DNA of 64,000 nt from Tepidiforma sp. (GTDB lineage Bacteria; Chloroflexota; Dehalococcoidia; Tepidiformales; Tepidiformaceae), in the NCBI RefSeq assembly GCF_026003995.1, contig NZ_BPIG01000002.1, positions 1-64,000 of the forward strand, read 5' to 3'. A program made the position numbers and the translations under genes. Positions within the stretch are counted from its first letter, which is position 1. The number at the start of each line of letters is the position of its first letter. Positions 17,555 to 26,552 of this stretch are shown piece by piece. The notes under the pieces are model-generated. The model ran no database searches. It was not told the DNA's origin and saw only the letters and a list, made by a program, of their open reading frames with translations.

Positions 17555-19679
17555 ATGACGGCCATCGTCCGCCCGGCCCAGCCGGCCCCGTTCAAGCTCG
17601 TTTCCGATTTCCAGCCCACCGGCGACCAGCCGCAGGCGATCGCGAAGCTCGTCGACGGCGTCGAGCGGGGCGACCGCTACCAGACGCTGCTCGGCGTCAC
17701 CGGCTCCGGCAAGACGTTCACCATCGCGAACGTCATCGCCCGGACCGGCCGGCCGACGCTCGTCCTCGCCCACAACAAGACGCTCGCCGCCCAGCTCTGC
17801 GCCGAGCTGAAGGAGTTCTTCCCCGAGAACGCCGTCGAGTACTTCGTCAGCTACTACGACTACTACCAGCCCGAGGCCTACATCCCGCGCACCGACACGT
17901 ACATCGCGAAGGACGCGACATCAACGACGAGATCGACAAGCTGCGGCACGCGGCCACGCGCGCGCTCTTCAGCCGGCGCGACGTCATCATCGTCGCCAGC
18001 GTGCAGCTGCATCTACGGCCTCGGCGACCCGGCCGAGTACCAGGAGTTCGTCCTCCGCTTCCGGAGGGCGAGCGTTCAGCCGGCAGCGAGGCCGTCCGCC
18101 GGATGGTCGATGCAGTACGAGCGGAACGACCAGAACGTCGTCCGCGGCCGCTTCCGGGTGCGCGGCGATTCGCTCGACGATCCTCCCCAGCTACGAAGAG
18201 CTGGCCGTCCGCATCGACTTCTGGGGCGACGAGGTCGAGCGCATCGTCGAGCTCGACCCGCTCACCGGCGAAATCGTGGCCGAGCGCGACGAGATCGACA
18301 TCTACCCGGCCAAGCACTTCGTGACCAGCCGCCGACCGGCTCGACCAGGCGATCGCCGGCATCGAGCAGGAGCTCGAGGAGCAGCTCGCGCTGGCTCCGC
18401 GGCAGGGGAAGATCCTCGAGGCCGCCCGCCTGGAGGAGCGCACCCACTACGACATCGAAGCCCTCCGCGAGACGGGCTACTGCCCCGGCGTCGAGAACTA
18501 CTCCCGCCACCTGCAGGCGCGCGAGCCCGGCTCCACCCCGTGGTGCCTCCTCGACTATTTCCCGGACGACTGGCTGCTCGTGGTCGACGAGTCGCACATC
18601 ACGCTGCCGCAGGTGCAGGGCCAGTACTTCGGCGACCGCGCCCGGAAGGAGACGCTCGTCGAATACGGCTTCCGGCTCCCCAGCGCGCTCGACAACCGGC
18701 CGCTCACCTTCGAAGAGTTCGACCGCCACATCAACCAGGCGATCTTCGTGAGCGCCACGCCGGGCGACTACGAGCTGCGCGTCTCCAGCCAGGTGGTGGA
18801 GCAGGTCATCCGCCCGACGGGCCTGCTCGACCCCGAAATCGTCGTGAAGCCGACGAAGAACCAGGTCGACGACCTGATGGACGAGATCCGCCGGGTGGTC
18901 GACAAGGCCAGCGCGCCCTCGTCACCACGCTCACGAAGAAGATGGCGGAGGACCTCGCCGACTACCTGAAGGAGATGGGCATCAAGACCCACTACCTCCA
19001 CTCGGAGGTCGAGACGCTCGACCGGGTGGAAATCCTGCGCGACCTGCGGCTCGGGGTGTATGACGTGGTGGTCGGCATCAACCTCCTGCGCGAGGGGCTC
19101 GACCTGCCGGAGGTGTCGCTCGTCTGCATCCTCGACGCCGACAAGGAAGGCTACCTCCGCTCGAACCGGTCGCTCATCCAGACGATCGGCCGGGCAGCGC
19201 GCCACGTCGAAGGCCGGGTGGTGATGTACGCCGACACCATCACCGGGAGCATGCAGCAGGCGATCGACGAGACCTACCGGCGGCGGCGCATCCAGGAGGC
19301 CTACAACCGGGAGCACGGCATCCAGGCCGCCAGCATCCAGAAGGCGATCCGCGACATCACCGACCACGTGCGGATGCAGGCGGCGGAGGAGAAAGCAGGC
19401 TACGAGGCCGGCGCGCCGGCGCCGGCGGAGCTGCCGAAAGACGAGCTGCTGCGGATGGTGAAGGAGCTCGAGACGCAGATGAAAACGGCGGCGAAGAACC
19501 TCGAGTTCGAGAAGGCTGCCGCCCTGCGCGACCGGATCGTGGAGCTCCGCCGCGAGCTGGTGGGCACCGATTCGGAGGAGCTGGCGCTCTTCGCGGCCGC
19601 GGCCGGGAAGGGCGGGCCGCTCCGCTTCGGCCGGAGCCAGGCCGGCGGCCGCGACCGCAGCCGCCGCTACCGGCGGTAG
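17555..19679 (+). pseudogene. uvrB: excinuclease ABC subunit B, interrupted by about seven 1-nt frameshifts
   Basis: DNA-damage recognition helicase of nucleotide excision repair. The N-terminus ([11 protein letters not shown]alker [22 protein letters not shown] beta-hairpin region) and the C-terminal third ([21 protein letters not shown], and UVR motif [13 protein letters not shown]) are perfect. Between 17.91 and 18.91 kb the frame breaks near 17918, 18003, 18055, 18110, 18180, 18331 and 18906. Every fragment between breaks keeps family-perfect protein sequence (for example [19 protein letters not shown]). That argues for sequencing or assembly indels rather than decay. TACACT (17542-17547) sits 7 nt before the ATG, implying a leaderless mRNA. 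Confidence 0.9.
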
Positions 19680-19693
19680 AGGCCGGTTCCCGT

Positions 19694-19718
19694 CTCCCGG
19701 CTCCCGCCTCCCGGTTCC
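19694..19718 (+). repeat. 25-bp dispersed repeat in the uvrB-ruvC gap
   Basis: Pyrimidine-rich sequence made of CTCCCG units, identical in reverse complement to 62352-62376, 42.6 kb away. Confidence 0.8.
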
Positions 19719-19776
19719 TGCCTCCCGCGACAGCGGCGTGTTCGCGTTCGCCCCGGCGAGGGTGCACCATGGCGGC

Positions 19777-20268
19777 GTGCGCATCCTCGGCATCGACCCC
19801 GGCCTCAACGTCACCGGCTACGGCCTCATCGAAGTCGCCGGCGACCGCGCCGTCCACGTCCGCCACGGGGTGATTCGCACCCGGCCGGCGGAGGCGCGGC
19901 CCGCGCGGCTGCTCGCCCTGCGCGAAGGGGTGCTCGCCGTCGCCCGGGAGAGCGGCGCCGCAGCGGCGGCCATCGAATCCGGCTTCGTCGGTCAGAACGT
20001 GCGCTCGGCGCTGCTCCTCGGCGAAGCGCGGGCCGCGGCCATCCTCGCCCTCGCCGATGCCGGGCTGGAGGTGGCCGAATACGCCCCTGCGATGGTGAAG
20101 CAGACGGTGGCCGGCTTCGGCCGCGGCGAAAAGGAGCAGGTCGCGCGGATGGTCGCCTTCCAGCTCGGCCTGCCGAAGCCGCCGTCGCCGGAGGACGCTG
20201 CCGACGCGCTCGCCGTGGCGATCACCCACTGGGCGCACGGCCGGCTGGCGGGGCTGCCGCGCCGCTGA
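19777..20268 (+). CDS. ruvC: Holliday-junction endonuclease RuvC
   Basis: Resolvase of recombination intermediates, 163 aa, close to the usual length. The catalytic acidic residues are in the expected places: Asp in ILGIDPGLNVTGYG at the N-terminus, Glu in AIESGFVGQN, and the Asp pair in PEDAADALAVAITH. GTG at 19777 was chosen because the protein then starts two residues before the GIDPG strand. The upstream intergenic region holds a 25-bp sequence repeated near 62.36 kb. ruvA and ruvB are not adjacent. Confidence 0.94.
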   Translation: MRILGIDPGLNVTGYGLIEVAGDRAVHVRHGVIRTRPAEARPARLLALREGVLAVARESGAAAAAIESGFVGQNVRSALLLGEARAAAILALADAGLEVAEYAPAMVKQTVAGFGRGEKEQVARMVAFQLGLPKPPSPEDAADALAVAITHWAHGRLAGLPRR

Positions 20269-20277
20269 GCCTGCCGC

Positions 20278-21177
20278 TCAGCCGAACGCCCAGTGGAGCC
20301 CCAGCCCCAGGCAGAGCAGCAGCCCGAAGCGCAGGTGGAGCAGCGCCGCATCGCGCAGGAGGAAGTTCAGACGGCGCGGGTTCGCCCCCGCACGGACGGC
20401 GCTGAGCGTGCGGGCCATCGGCCGGAGGAACGGCAGCGTGAGGAGCGCGAGCAGCGCCGGCCACGGCACCAGCCCGGCGGCCGCGCCGCCGACGAGCGAG
20501 AGGTAGGCCGCCGCCAGCAGCAGCCAGAACTCCGCCTCGGCCGCCCGCCGCCCGAGGATGACCGCGAGCGTGCGCTTCCCGACCGCCCGGTCGTGGTCGA
20601 GGTCGCGCAGGTTGTTCGCCTGCAGGATGGCGGCGGCGAGGAAGCCGAGCGGCAGCGAGACGGCGAACGCCTCCCGGGTCCACGCTTCGGCCTGCACGAA
20701 CGCGGCGCCCATGACGACCGCGGGGCCCATGAAGGCGAAGACGACGGCCTCGCCCAGTGCGCGGTAGGCGAGGTGGAGCGGCCAGCCGGTGTAGAGGAAG
20801 CCGGCGAGGAGGCCCGCGCCGCCGACCCAGAGCAGCTGCCAGCTGACCGCCGCGCAGAGGACGATGCCGATGGCCGCCCCTGCGCCGAAGCAGGCGAGGC
20901 CGGCCGCCAGCACCTGCCGCGGGCTGAGGATGCCCTGCTGGATGGCGCCTGGGGGGCCGAGCGCGCCCGGGCCGTCGCTCCCTTTCCGGTAGTCGTAGTA
21001 GTCGTTCACGAAGTTGGTGCCGGCGAGGAAGAGGACGGCGCCGAGGATGGCGAGGAGCGCCGTCCACCAGGTGAACGCCGCGGGCGCGGCGATGAGCGTG
21101 CCGGCGAGGGCGGGCACCGCCGCCGCGGTGAACGAAACGGGGCGTGCTGCGGCGAACCAGGCGCGCGGCGAGGGCAT
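20278..21177 (-). CDS. menA: 1,4-dihydroxy-2-naphthoate polyprenyltransferase
   Basis: UbiA-superfamily membrane prenyltransferase of menaquinone synthesis, 299 aa. The first prenyl-diphosphate Mg2+ motif is TNFVNDYYDYRKGSD (about 57) and the second is NNLRDLDHDRAVGKRTLAV (about 195). Eight to nine hydrophobic helices are visible. TACGCT (21186-21191) lies 8 nt before the ATG, giving another leaderless-type promoter. No other men genes are in the window. UbiA relatives on other substrates cannot be excluded, but the Asp motifs fit MenA best. Confidence 0.9.
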   Translation of the reverse strand: MPSPRAWFAAARPVSFTAAAVPALAGTLIAAPAAFTWWTALLAILGAVLFLAGTNFVNDYYDYRKGSDGPGALGPPGAIQQGILSPRQVLAAGLACFGAGAAIGIVLCAAVSWQLLWVGGAGLLAGFLYTGWPLHLAYRALGEAVVFAFMGPAVVMGAAFVQAEAWTREAFAVSLPLGFLAAAILQANNLRDLDHDRAVGKRTLAVILGRRAAEAEFWLLLAAAYLSLVGGAAAGLVPWPALLALLTLPFLRPMARTLSAVRAGANPRRLNFLLRDAALLHLRFGLLLCLGLGLHWAFG

Positions 21178-21231
21178 CGCCGCGGAGCGTACGTGCTCGC
21201 CGCCGCCCGGGGAAGGCGGGGGATGGGGTGC

Positions 21232-21654
21232 TCAGGGCGGCGGAGCCCACGCCGCGACCCCGGCTGCCGCTGCCGCCCGGCGAAGCCGCTCGTCGAGCGT
21301 GGCGAGCGGGAGCCCCTCCGCCCGCGCGAGCGCGACGTACGCGGCGTCGTATGCCGAGAGGTGCTGGTCGAGGGCGAGGTCCGCGAGCTCCAGCCGCGCG
21401 GTCGGGCTGCCGGGGGCCTCCGAGACCACGATGGGCAGGCTCGCAAGGAGGTCGAAAACGTATCCGAGTTCCTGGCGGGATAGGCGCCCGCGGCGGACCG
21501 CGGCGGCCAGGGCGTTGACGACTTCGTAGCACCAGAGCGCCGGGACGAAGGCAGCGTCGTGCTCGAGCGCACCCGGCGCGGCGTCGGCGTAGCCGTCCGT
21601 CTCGTCGCGAAACAGCCACGACAGCGTGACGGAGGCGTCGAGCACGAACGGCAC
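21232..21654 (-). CDS. vapC: PIN-domain ribonuclease toxin VapC
   Basis: PIN-fold endoribonuclease toxin, 140 aa. The first acidic residue is Asp6 in FVLDASV, a conserved Glu follows in CYEVVNAL, and the Asp of YDAAYVALAR and ATLDERL completes the metal site. It starts with GTG, whose G is the last base of the vapB stop (TAGTG), so translation is coupled to the antitoxin. It is the second probable toxin-antitoxin pair of the window, alongside higBA and the decayed hicBA. Confidence 0.88.
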   Translation of the reverse strand: MPFVLDASVTLSWLFRDETDGYADAAPGALEHDAAFVPALWCYEVVNALAAAVRRGRLSRQELGYVFDLLASLPIVVSEAPGSPTARLELADLALDQHLSAYDAAYVALARAEGLPLATLDERLRRAAAAAGVAAWAPPP

Positions 21655-21890
21655 TAGCGGCGCCGCCCCTCATCGATCAGGTCGCGCACATCGAGGCCCA
21701 CAAAAGCGTGCCGCGCCCGGAATGCGCGCATCTTCCGAATTGCATCGGCGGCCGAAGGGCAAGTCCGGCCAGAAGGGCTGACGCGGCCGACGTCCGCCCC
21801 TGCGCGGGTCAGGATGGCAGACTCGCCCGCCGCGAGCGCTGCGGCGATGGCGGCAGCTGCGTTCGGGTCGTCGAGCGAGATGCGGCGCAT
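21654..21890 (-). CDS. vapB: VapB/Phd-type antitoxin
   Basis: A 78-residue partner of VapC. The N-terminal part (SLDDPNAAAAIAAALAAGESAILTRAG) resembles Phd/YefM-like DNA-binding dimer domains, and the C-terminal FRARHAFVGLDVRDLIDEGRRR is the likely toxin-neutralising tail. TAGGAT (21900-21905) lies 9 nt upstream of the ATG, so the mRNA may be leaderless. Assignment rests mainly on its position before vapC. Confidence 0.78.
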   Translation of the reverse strand: MRRISLDDPNAAAAIAAALAAGESAILTRAGADVGRVSPSGRTCPSAADAIRKMRAFRARHAFVGLDVRDLIDEGRRR

Positions 21891-21996
21891 GGCGCTGCCA
21901 TCCTAGCACGGCCGGGGCCGTCACCGTCCGCGTACCCGGCGAGCCGGACCCGGAGAAGGCGCTCGAAAAGATTCGCGAACTGACCGGCGCCCCCCG

Positions 21997-22539
21997 CTAG
22001 CCGCCCTGCCGCACCAGCCCCAGCGCCCACTCCACCACATCGCGCGCGGTGAAGCTGTCGAACCAGCGGGCGACATGGAGCGCGTATTCGTGGAACAGCT
22101 TCGCGGCGGTCGTGCCGGCCAGCGCCAGCGCGGTCGGCCGCCGCTCCCACCGGAACCCCCGCCACCACCGCCGCGTGAACGCCGCGAACAGGAACCAGAA
22201 TTCGAACACGTTCGGGAACAGCATCAGCACCCACCGCTCGCCCGTCAGCTCGAACAGCGCGAACCCGGCCAGCCGGAAGGCGTACAGCGCGACGGCGATC
22301 GCCCGCGCCGGCCCCTCCCACCGCAGCGCCACCACGAGGAACAGCGCCAGGTACACCTGGTCGCACCACTTGTCGAACGACTGGTAGTTGCGCACCCCGC
22401 CGAGGTCCAGGTACGCCCGCAGGAACAGGTCCGAGAGGTCGACGAGGATGGCGAGGATGCCGCCGAAGAGCGCCCAGCGGAGCACCGGGAGCGAGCCGAG
22501 CACCCGCACGGCGAGGATGACCCACATCTCCAGCGTCAC
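21997..22539 (-). CDS. small multi-pass membrane protein, unknown function
   Basis: A 180-residue protein with about four or five hydrophobic helices (MWVILAVRVLGSLPVL, WALFGGILAILVDL, VYLALFLVVALRW, AVALYAFRLAGFALF, FWFLFAAFTRRWW) and the conserved-looking LGGVRNYQSFDKWCDQVY between TM2 and TM3. I do not recognise the family. GTG at 22539 is preferred because TATCAT (22548-22553) lies 8 nt upstream. The alternative ATG is at 22527. It is divergent from livG across a region with two GGCCGCCCGGCC palindromes. Confidence 0.75.
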   Translation of the reverse strand: MTLEMWVILAVRVLGSLPVLRWALFGGILAILVDLSDLFLRAYLDLGGVRNYQSFDKWCDQVYLALFLVVALRWEGPARAIAVALYAFRLAGFALFELTGERWVLMLFPNVFEFWFLFAAFTRRWWRGFRWERRPTALALAGTTAAKLFHEYALHVARWFDSFTARDVVEWALGLVRQGG

Positions 22540-22695
22540 GGCGAGCAATGATAGCGGGCGCCGCCTGGCCGCCCGGCCGGGAATCGCGCGCACGGGGCTG
22601 CGAAACGCCGGCGGCGAAGCGGATTCGGGCCCGCATTCGCTGGCCGCCCGGCCGGTCCGCGCAGCGATCGCCGCGCCCTTCTGCGCGAGGGCCGC

Positions 22696-22725
22696 TTGCT
22701 CATTTGCCTGAGGAGCCACTAGACT
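22696..22725 (+). promoter_or_regulatory. promoter of the liv operon
   Basis: TTGCTC (22696-22701), an 18-bp spacer and TAGACT (22720-22725) precede livG. Transcription would start near 22732. A possible 7-codon upstream ORF (ATG 22736, Met-Asp-Arg-Gly-Trp-Gly-Val) overlaps the livG GTG start, and its role is unknown. Confidence 0.6.
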
Positions 22726-22746
22726 CCGCCCGCAAATGGACAGGGG

Positions 22747-23541
22747 GTGGGGCGTCTGACCAGCTCGAACAGCTCCCAGGCAATCCTGAGCGCCCGCGAT
22801 ATCACCCTCCGGTTCGGCGGCCTCGTGGCGCTCGATAGCGTCTCGTTCGATGTGCCGGCCGGGAAGATCCTCGGCCTCATCGGGCCGAACGGGGCGGGCA
22901 AGACGACCATGTTCAACGCCATCACGCGGCTGTACCGGCCGCAGGCGGGCGAAATCTGGTTCGGGCAGACGAACCTGCTCCGGCTCGCCCCGCACGAGGT
23001 GCCGCGGCTCGGCATCTCCCGCACCTTCCAGAACCTCGCCCTCTTCGCCTCGATGACGGTCCGCGACAACATCCGCGTCGGCCTCCACGCGAGGACGAAG
23101 GCGGACGTGTTTTCGCAGGCGCTCCGCCTGCCGTGGGTCGGCCGCGAAGAGCGCCGGGCCGAGCAGACGGTCGACGAGGTCATCGACTACCTCGGCCTGC
23201 GCGCCGTCGAGCGGCACCCGGCGGCCGGGCTCCCGTTCGGCACGCTGAAGCGGGTCGAACTCGCCCGCGCCCTCGTCGCCCGGCCGAAGCTGCTCCTGCT
23301 CGATGAGCCGGCCGGCGGCCTCAACCACGAAGAGGTCTCCGCCCTCGGCGCCCTCATCCGCGACATCCGCGAACGGTTCGACGTCACCATCCTGCTGGTG
23401 GAGCACCACATGGGCCTCGTGATGAGCATCAGCGACCGCGTCGTCGTGCTCGACTTCGGCAAGAAGATCGCCGAGGGCACGCCCGACGAGGTGCGCCGCA
23501 ACCCGGAGGTCATCCGCGCCTACCTGGGGGTGGAGGCATGA
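22747..23541 (+). CDS. livG: branched-chain amino-acid ABC transporter, ATP-binding protein LivG
   Basis: ATPase of a HAAT-family importer, 264 aa. Walker A is GPNGAGKTTM and the Q-loop is SRTFQNL. The signature appears as LPFGTLKRVELARAL, the relaxed LivG form without SGG. Walker B is LLLLDEPAGGLN and the H-loop HHMGLV. The LivG-specific helical insert after the Q-loop is present. It starts at GTG 22747. The livF ATG overlaps its stop. It imports Leu/Ile/Val or another small amide or organic acid with LivFHMK. Confidence 0.93.
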   Translation: MGRLTSSNSSQAILSARDITLRFGGLVALDSVSFDVPAGKILGLIGPNGAGKTTMFNAITRLYRPQAGEIWFGQTNLLRLAPHEVPRLGISRTFQNLALFASMTVRDNIRVGLHARTKADVFSQALRLPWVGREERRAEQTVDEVIDYLGLRAVERHPAAGLPFGTLKRVELARALVARPKLLLLDEPAGGLNHEEVSALGALIRDIRERFDVTILLVEHHMGLVMSISDRVVVLDFGKKIAEGTPDEVRRNPEVIRAYLGVEA

Positions 23542-24251
23542 GCGCCATCCTCGAAGCCCGGAACCTCCGCGCGGCCTACGGCGACCGGCCGGTCATCTTC
23601 GGCATCGACCTGGCCGTGCCCGAGCGCGGGATCGTCGCCCTCCTCGGCGCGAACGGCGCCGGCAAGACGACCACCCTCCGGGCCCTCCTCGCCGAGGTGC
23701 GCACCTGGGGCGATGTCCGCTACCAGGGCCAGTCCATCGCCGGCAAATCCACGCAGGACCTCGTCCGCATGGGCATGGTCATGGTGCCGGAGGGGCGCGG
23801 CACGTTCACGGACTTCACCGTGGAGGAGAACCTCCTCCTCGGCGCCTACTCCCGGCGGGACAAGGACGGCATCCGGCGCGACATCGAGCGGATGTACGGA
23901 TACTTCCCCGTCCTCGGCCAGCGGCGCAAGCAGCGCGCCGGCTCCATGTCCGGCGGCGAACAGCAGATGCTCGCCATCGCCCGCGCGCTCATGTCGCGGC
24001 CGAAGCTGCTGCTGCTCGATGAGCCGTCGCTCGGGCTGGCGCCGCTCATCGTCCAGGAGATCTTCGGCATCCTCACCACGATCAACCGCGAGGAAGGCGT
24101 CAGCATGCTGCTGGTCGAACAGGACGCCGTCCGCGCGCTCAAGGTGGCGACCTACGCCTACCTGCTCGAAACCGGCCGGGTCGCGCTCGAGGGCACGGCC
24201 GAGCAGCTGGCCGCCAGCGATGACGTCCGCCGCGCCTACCTCGGCTACTGA
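23538..24251 (+). CDS. livF: branched-chain amino-acid ABC transporter, ATP-binding protein LivF
   Basis: Second ATPase of the importer, 237 aa. Motifs are GANGAGKTTTL (Walker A), VPEGRGTFTDFTVEENL (Q-loop area characteristic of LivF), MSGGEQQMLAIARAL (signature), LLLDEPSLGLAP (Walker B) and LLVEQD. The ATG overlaps the livG stop by 4 bp (ATGA). It forms the heterodimeric engine with LivG under the LivH/LivM permease. Confidence 0.94.
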   Translation: MSAILEARNLRAAYGDRPVIFGIDLAVPERGIVALLGANGAGKTTTLRALLAEVRTWGDVRYQGQSIAGKSTQDLVRMGMVMVPEGRGTFTDFTVEENLLLGAYSRRDKDGIRRDIERMYGYFPVLGQRRKQRAGSMSGGEQQMLAIARALMSRPKLLLLDEPSLGLAPLIVQEIFGILTTINREEGVSMLLVEQDAVRALKVATYAYLLETGRVALEGTAEQLAASDDVRRAYLGY

Positions 24252-24275
24252 GGCGAAGGGAGAAGGGAGGGACCG

Positions 24276-25163
24276 ATGACCGAATTCATCCAGCTGGTCC
24301 TCGCGGGCACGGCGAACGGCTGCATCTACGGCCTGCTCGCGCTCGCCCTCGTGCTGATCTACCGCTCGACGCACATCATCAACTTCGGCCAGGGCGAGAT
24401 GGCGATGTTCTCCACCTACATCTGCTGGTCGTTCCTGAACGCCGGCATGGGCTACTGGGTGGCGGTGCCGCTGACGCTCATCCTCGCTTTCGCCGCCGGC
24501 ATCGCCGTCCAGCGGGTCCTCATCCGCCCGGTGCAGAACGCGCCCGAGCTGACGATCGTCATCGTGACGCTCGGCCTCTACCTCTTCTTCAACTCGCTGG
24601 CGCTCTGGATCTACAGCGGCGTGCCGAAGCCGTTCCCGCTGCCGACGGGCATCCGGCAGGCCTCCTGGCAGGTGGGCGATATCTTCATCATCCCGTACCA
24701 CCTGTTCATCTTCGCCGTGCTGATCACGCTGATGGCCGTGCTCTACGTGCTCTTCCAGCGGACCAAGCTGGGGCTCGGGCTGCGGGCCGCGGCGGCGCAG
24801 CCGGCCTCCAGCCGCCTCGTCGGCATCAACGTGAACTGGATGCTCGCGCTGGGCTGGGGCATCGCGGCAGCGGCCGGCGCGCTGGCGGGCATGCTCTCCG
24901 CCCCGGTCGTCCAGCTCGAGCCGAACTTCATGGCGACGATCCTCATCTTCAGCTTCGCCTCGGCCACGCTCGGCGGGTTCGATTCGCCGCCCGGGGCGGT
25001 CGTCGGCGGGATCGCCATCGGCAATATCGTCGCCCTCGGGGGACGGTACATCGAGTTCATCGGAACGCAGCTCGATATCGTCCTCGCGCTCGTCGTGATC
25101 GTCGCCGTCCTCCTCATCCGCCCGGCGGGCCTCTTCGGGCGGCAGGTCGTCCAGAGGGTGTAG
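24276..25163 (+). CDS. livH: branched-chain amino-acid ABC transporter, permease LivH
   Basis: Membrane permease, 295 aa, about eight hydrophobic helices. It carries typical LivH segments GTANGCIYGLLALALVLIYR and IINFGQGEMAMF at the N-terminus, the ATPase-contact region GLGLRAAAAQPASSRLVGI, and GGFDSPPGAVVGGIAIG near the C-terminus. GGAGGGA precedes the ATG. It lies 24 bp after livF and 3 bp before livM, inside one operon. Confidence 0.94.
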   Translation: MTEFIQLVLAGTANGCIYGLLALALVLIYRSTHIINFGQGEMAMFSTYICWSFLNAGMGYWVAVPLTLILAFAAGIAVQRVLIRPVQNAPELTIVIVTLGLYLFFNSLALWIYSGVPKPFPLPTGIRQASWQVGDIFIIPYHLFIFAVLITLMAVLYVLFQRTKLGLGLRAAAAQPASSRLVGINVNWMLALGWGIAAAAGALAGMLSAPVVQLEPNFMATILIFSFASATLGGFDSPPGAVVGGIAIGNIVALGGRYIEFIGTQLDIVLALVVIVAVLLIRPAGLFGRQVVQRV

Positions 25164-25166
25164 GCC

Positions 25167-26456
25167 ATGGAGTTCGTGCGCTCCTTCGACTACCGCCGGA
25201 ACTGGTTCTTCCCCCTCTTCGTCGTGGCCGGGCTGGTGTGGCTCCTGGCCGAGCCGGCGAAGCTGGACGCCATCCCCGCCGTGGGCGACCTCATCGGGCC
25301 GTTCGCCGGCATGGCCGCGCTGCTCAGCCTCGTCGCCATCGGGACGGTGATTGCGGCCTACCTCTTGCGGCCGGTGCTCGACCGGGGCCCGCAGGCGGAA
25401 CGCGCGCTCCGGTGGGTCGGCTACGGGCTCATCATCGCCTTCTTCGCCTGCATGCCGCTCTACGTCGAAGCGATCCCGCACGCCTCGATGCTGAAGATGA
25501 CGGTCGCCATCCAGTTCATGATCGTCATCGTCGGCCTGAACCTGCTGACCGGGTTCGGCGGGCAGATTTCGCTCGGGCAGGGGGCGTTCTTCGCCATTGG
25601 CGGCTACACGCTGGCGATCGGTTTCCGCGAATGGGACATGCCGTGGGGCTGGTCGCTCCTCATCGCGCCGCTCATCGCGGGGGTGCTCGGGTTCCTCATC
25701 GGCATCCCGGCGCTCCGCTTCAAGGGGCCGTACCTCGCCCTTGCCACGCTTTCTCTCGCCGTCACGGTGACGCCGCTGGCGAAGAAGTTCGAAGAGTTCA
25801 CCGGCGGCGTCCAGGGCGTGGCGATGTTCGGCAAGCTGAGCGTCCCGTTCTGGCAGGATAACCTGGACCGGTTCTTCTACTACATGACGGCCCTCCTCGC
25901 CCTCCTCGTCTTCGTGCTGGCGGCGAACCTCCGCCGGGGGCGCTTCGGCCGCGCGCTGATCGCTATCCGCGATAACGAGACGGCGGCCTCGGCGATGGGC
26001 GTGAACGTGGCGCTCTACAAGATGACGGCGTTCGGCATCGCGGGCGCCTTCGCCGGGCTCGCCGGCGCCCTGAACGGCGTCGTCATCCAGTTCGTCTCGC
26101 CCGACCAGTATTCGCCGCTGCTCTCGATCCGCTTCCTCGTCGGGGCCGTCATCGGCGGCGTGGCCACGATCAACGGCGCGATCATCGGCGGCCTCTTCCA
26201 GCAGTTCGTGCCCGATGTCACCGTCTCCATCAACAAATCCGCGCCGGATGCCATCCAGGCGATCATCCTCATCGTCGTGATGTACACGATGCGGCACGGC
26301 GTCGCCGGCTTCCTGCAGGAGACGTGGCGGTACGCGCGCTCCGGCCTCCGGCTTCGGAAGCCGGGCGCGGGCGGGACCGCTGTCGTCGAGACGGTCGTAG
26401 TCGTCGAGCGGGAGGAGGTCGTGATCGTCCGGCAGGATGGCGGCGGGGCGGCGTAA
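25167..26456 (+). CDS. livM: branched-chain amino-acid ABC transporter, permease LivM
   Basis: The second permease subunit, 429 aa, longer than the common 300-350. An N-terminal extension of about 110 residues adds roughly three hydrophobic helices before the canonical LivM start (NLLTGFGGQISLGQGAFFAIGGYT). The coupling loop is RGRFGRALIAIRDNETAASAMGVN and the end is VVGAVIGGVATINGAIIGG-like. The C-terminal tail is Val/Glu-rich and probably cytoplasmic. A GCCGGCCGGC palindrome follows the stop. Confidence 0.93.
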   Translation: MEFVRSFDYRRNWFFPLFVVAGLVWLLAEPAKLDAIPAVGDLIGPFAGMAALLSLVAIGTVIAAYLLRPVLDRGPQAERALRWVGYGLIIAFFACMPLYVEAIPHASMLKMTVAIQFMIVIVGLNLLTGFGGQISLGQGAFFAIGGYTLAIGFREWDMPWGWSLLIAPLIAGVLGFLIGIPALRFKGPYLALATLSLAVTVTPLAKKFEEFTGGVQGVAMFGKLSVPFWQDNLDRFFYYMTALLALLVFVLAANLRRGRFGRALIAIRDNETAASAMGVNVALYKMTAFGIAGAFAGLAGALNGVVIQFVSPDQYSPLLSIRFLVGAVIGGVATINGAIIGGLFQQFVPDVTVSINKSAPDAIQAIILIVVMYTMRHGVAGFLQETWRYARSGLRLRKPGAGGTAVVETVVVVEREEVVIVRQDGGGAA

Positions 26457-26552
26457 ATCCGCCGGCCGGCCGGCCAGCGAATGATCGGATGGGGGTTCCC
26501 GCGCCGGGTCCCGGCGCGTGAGCACACACCAACAGGAGGGACAAGGAACCAG

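Noticed and set aside
21905..22000. Short plus-strand frame reading VTVRVPGEPDPEKALEKIREL to a TAG at 21998
   Set aside because: It looks protein-like and may be the tail of a lost gene, but it has no start codon or ribosome-binding site and lies in the vapB upstream region.
22736..22759. Seven-codon leader peptide before livG (Met-Asp-Arg-Gly-Trp-Gly-Val)
   Set aside because: It has no Leu/Ile/Val codon run or attenuator hairpin pair, so attenuation is not supported.
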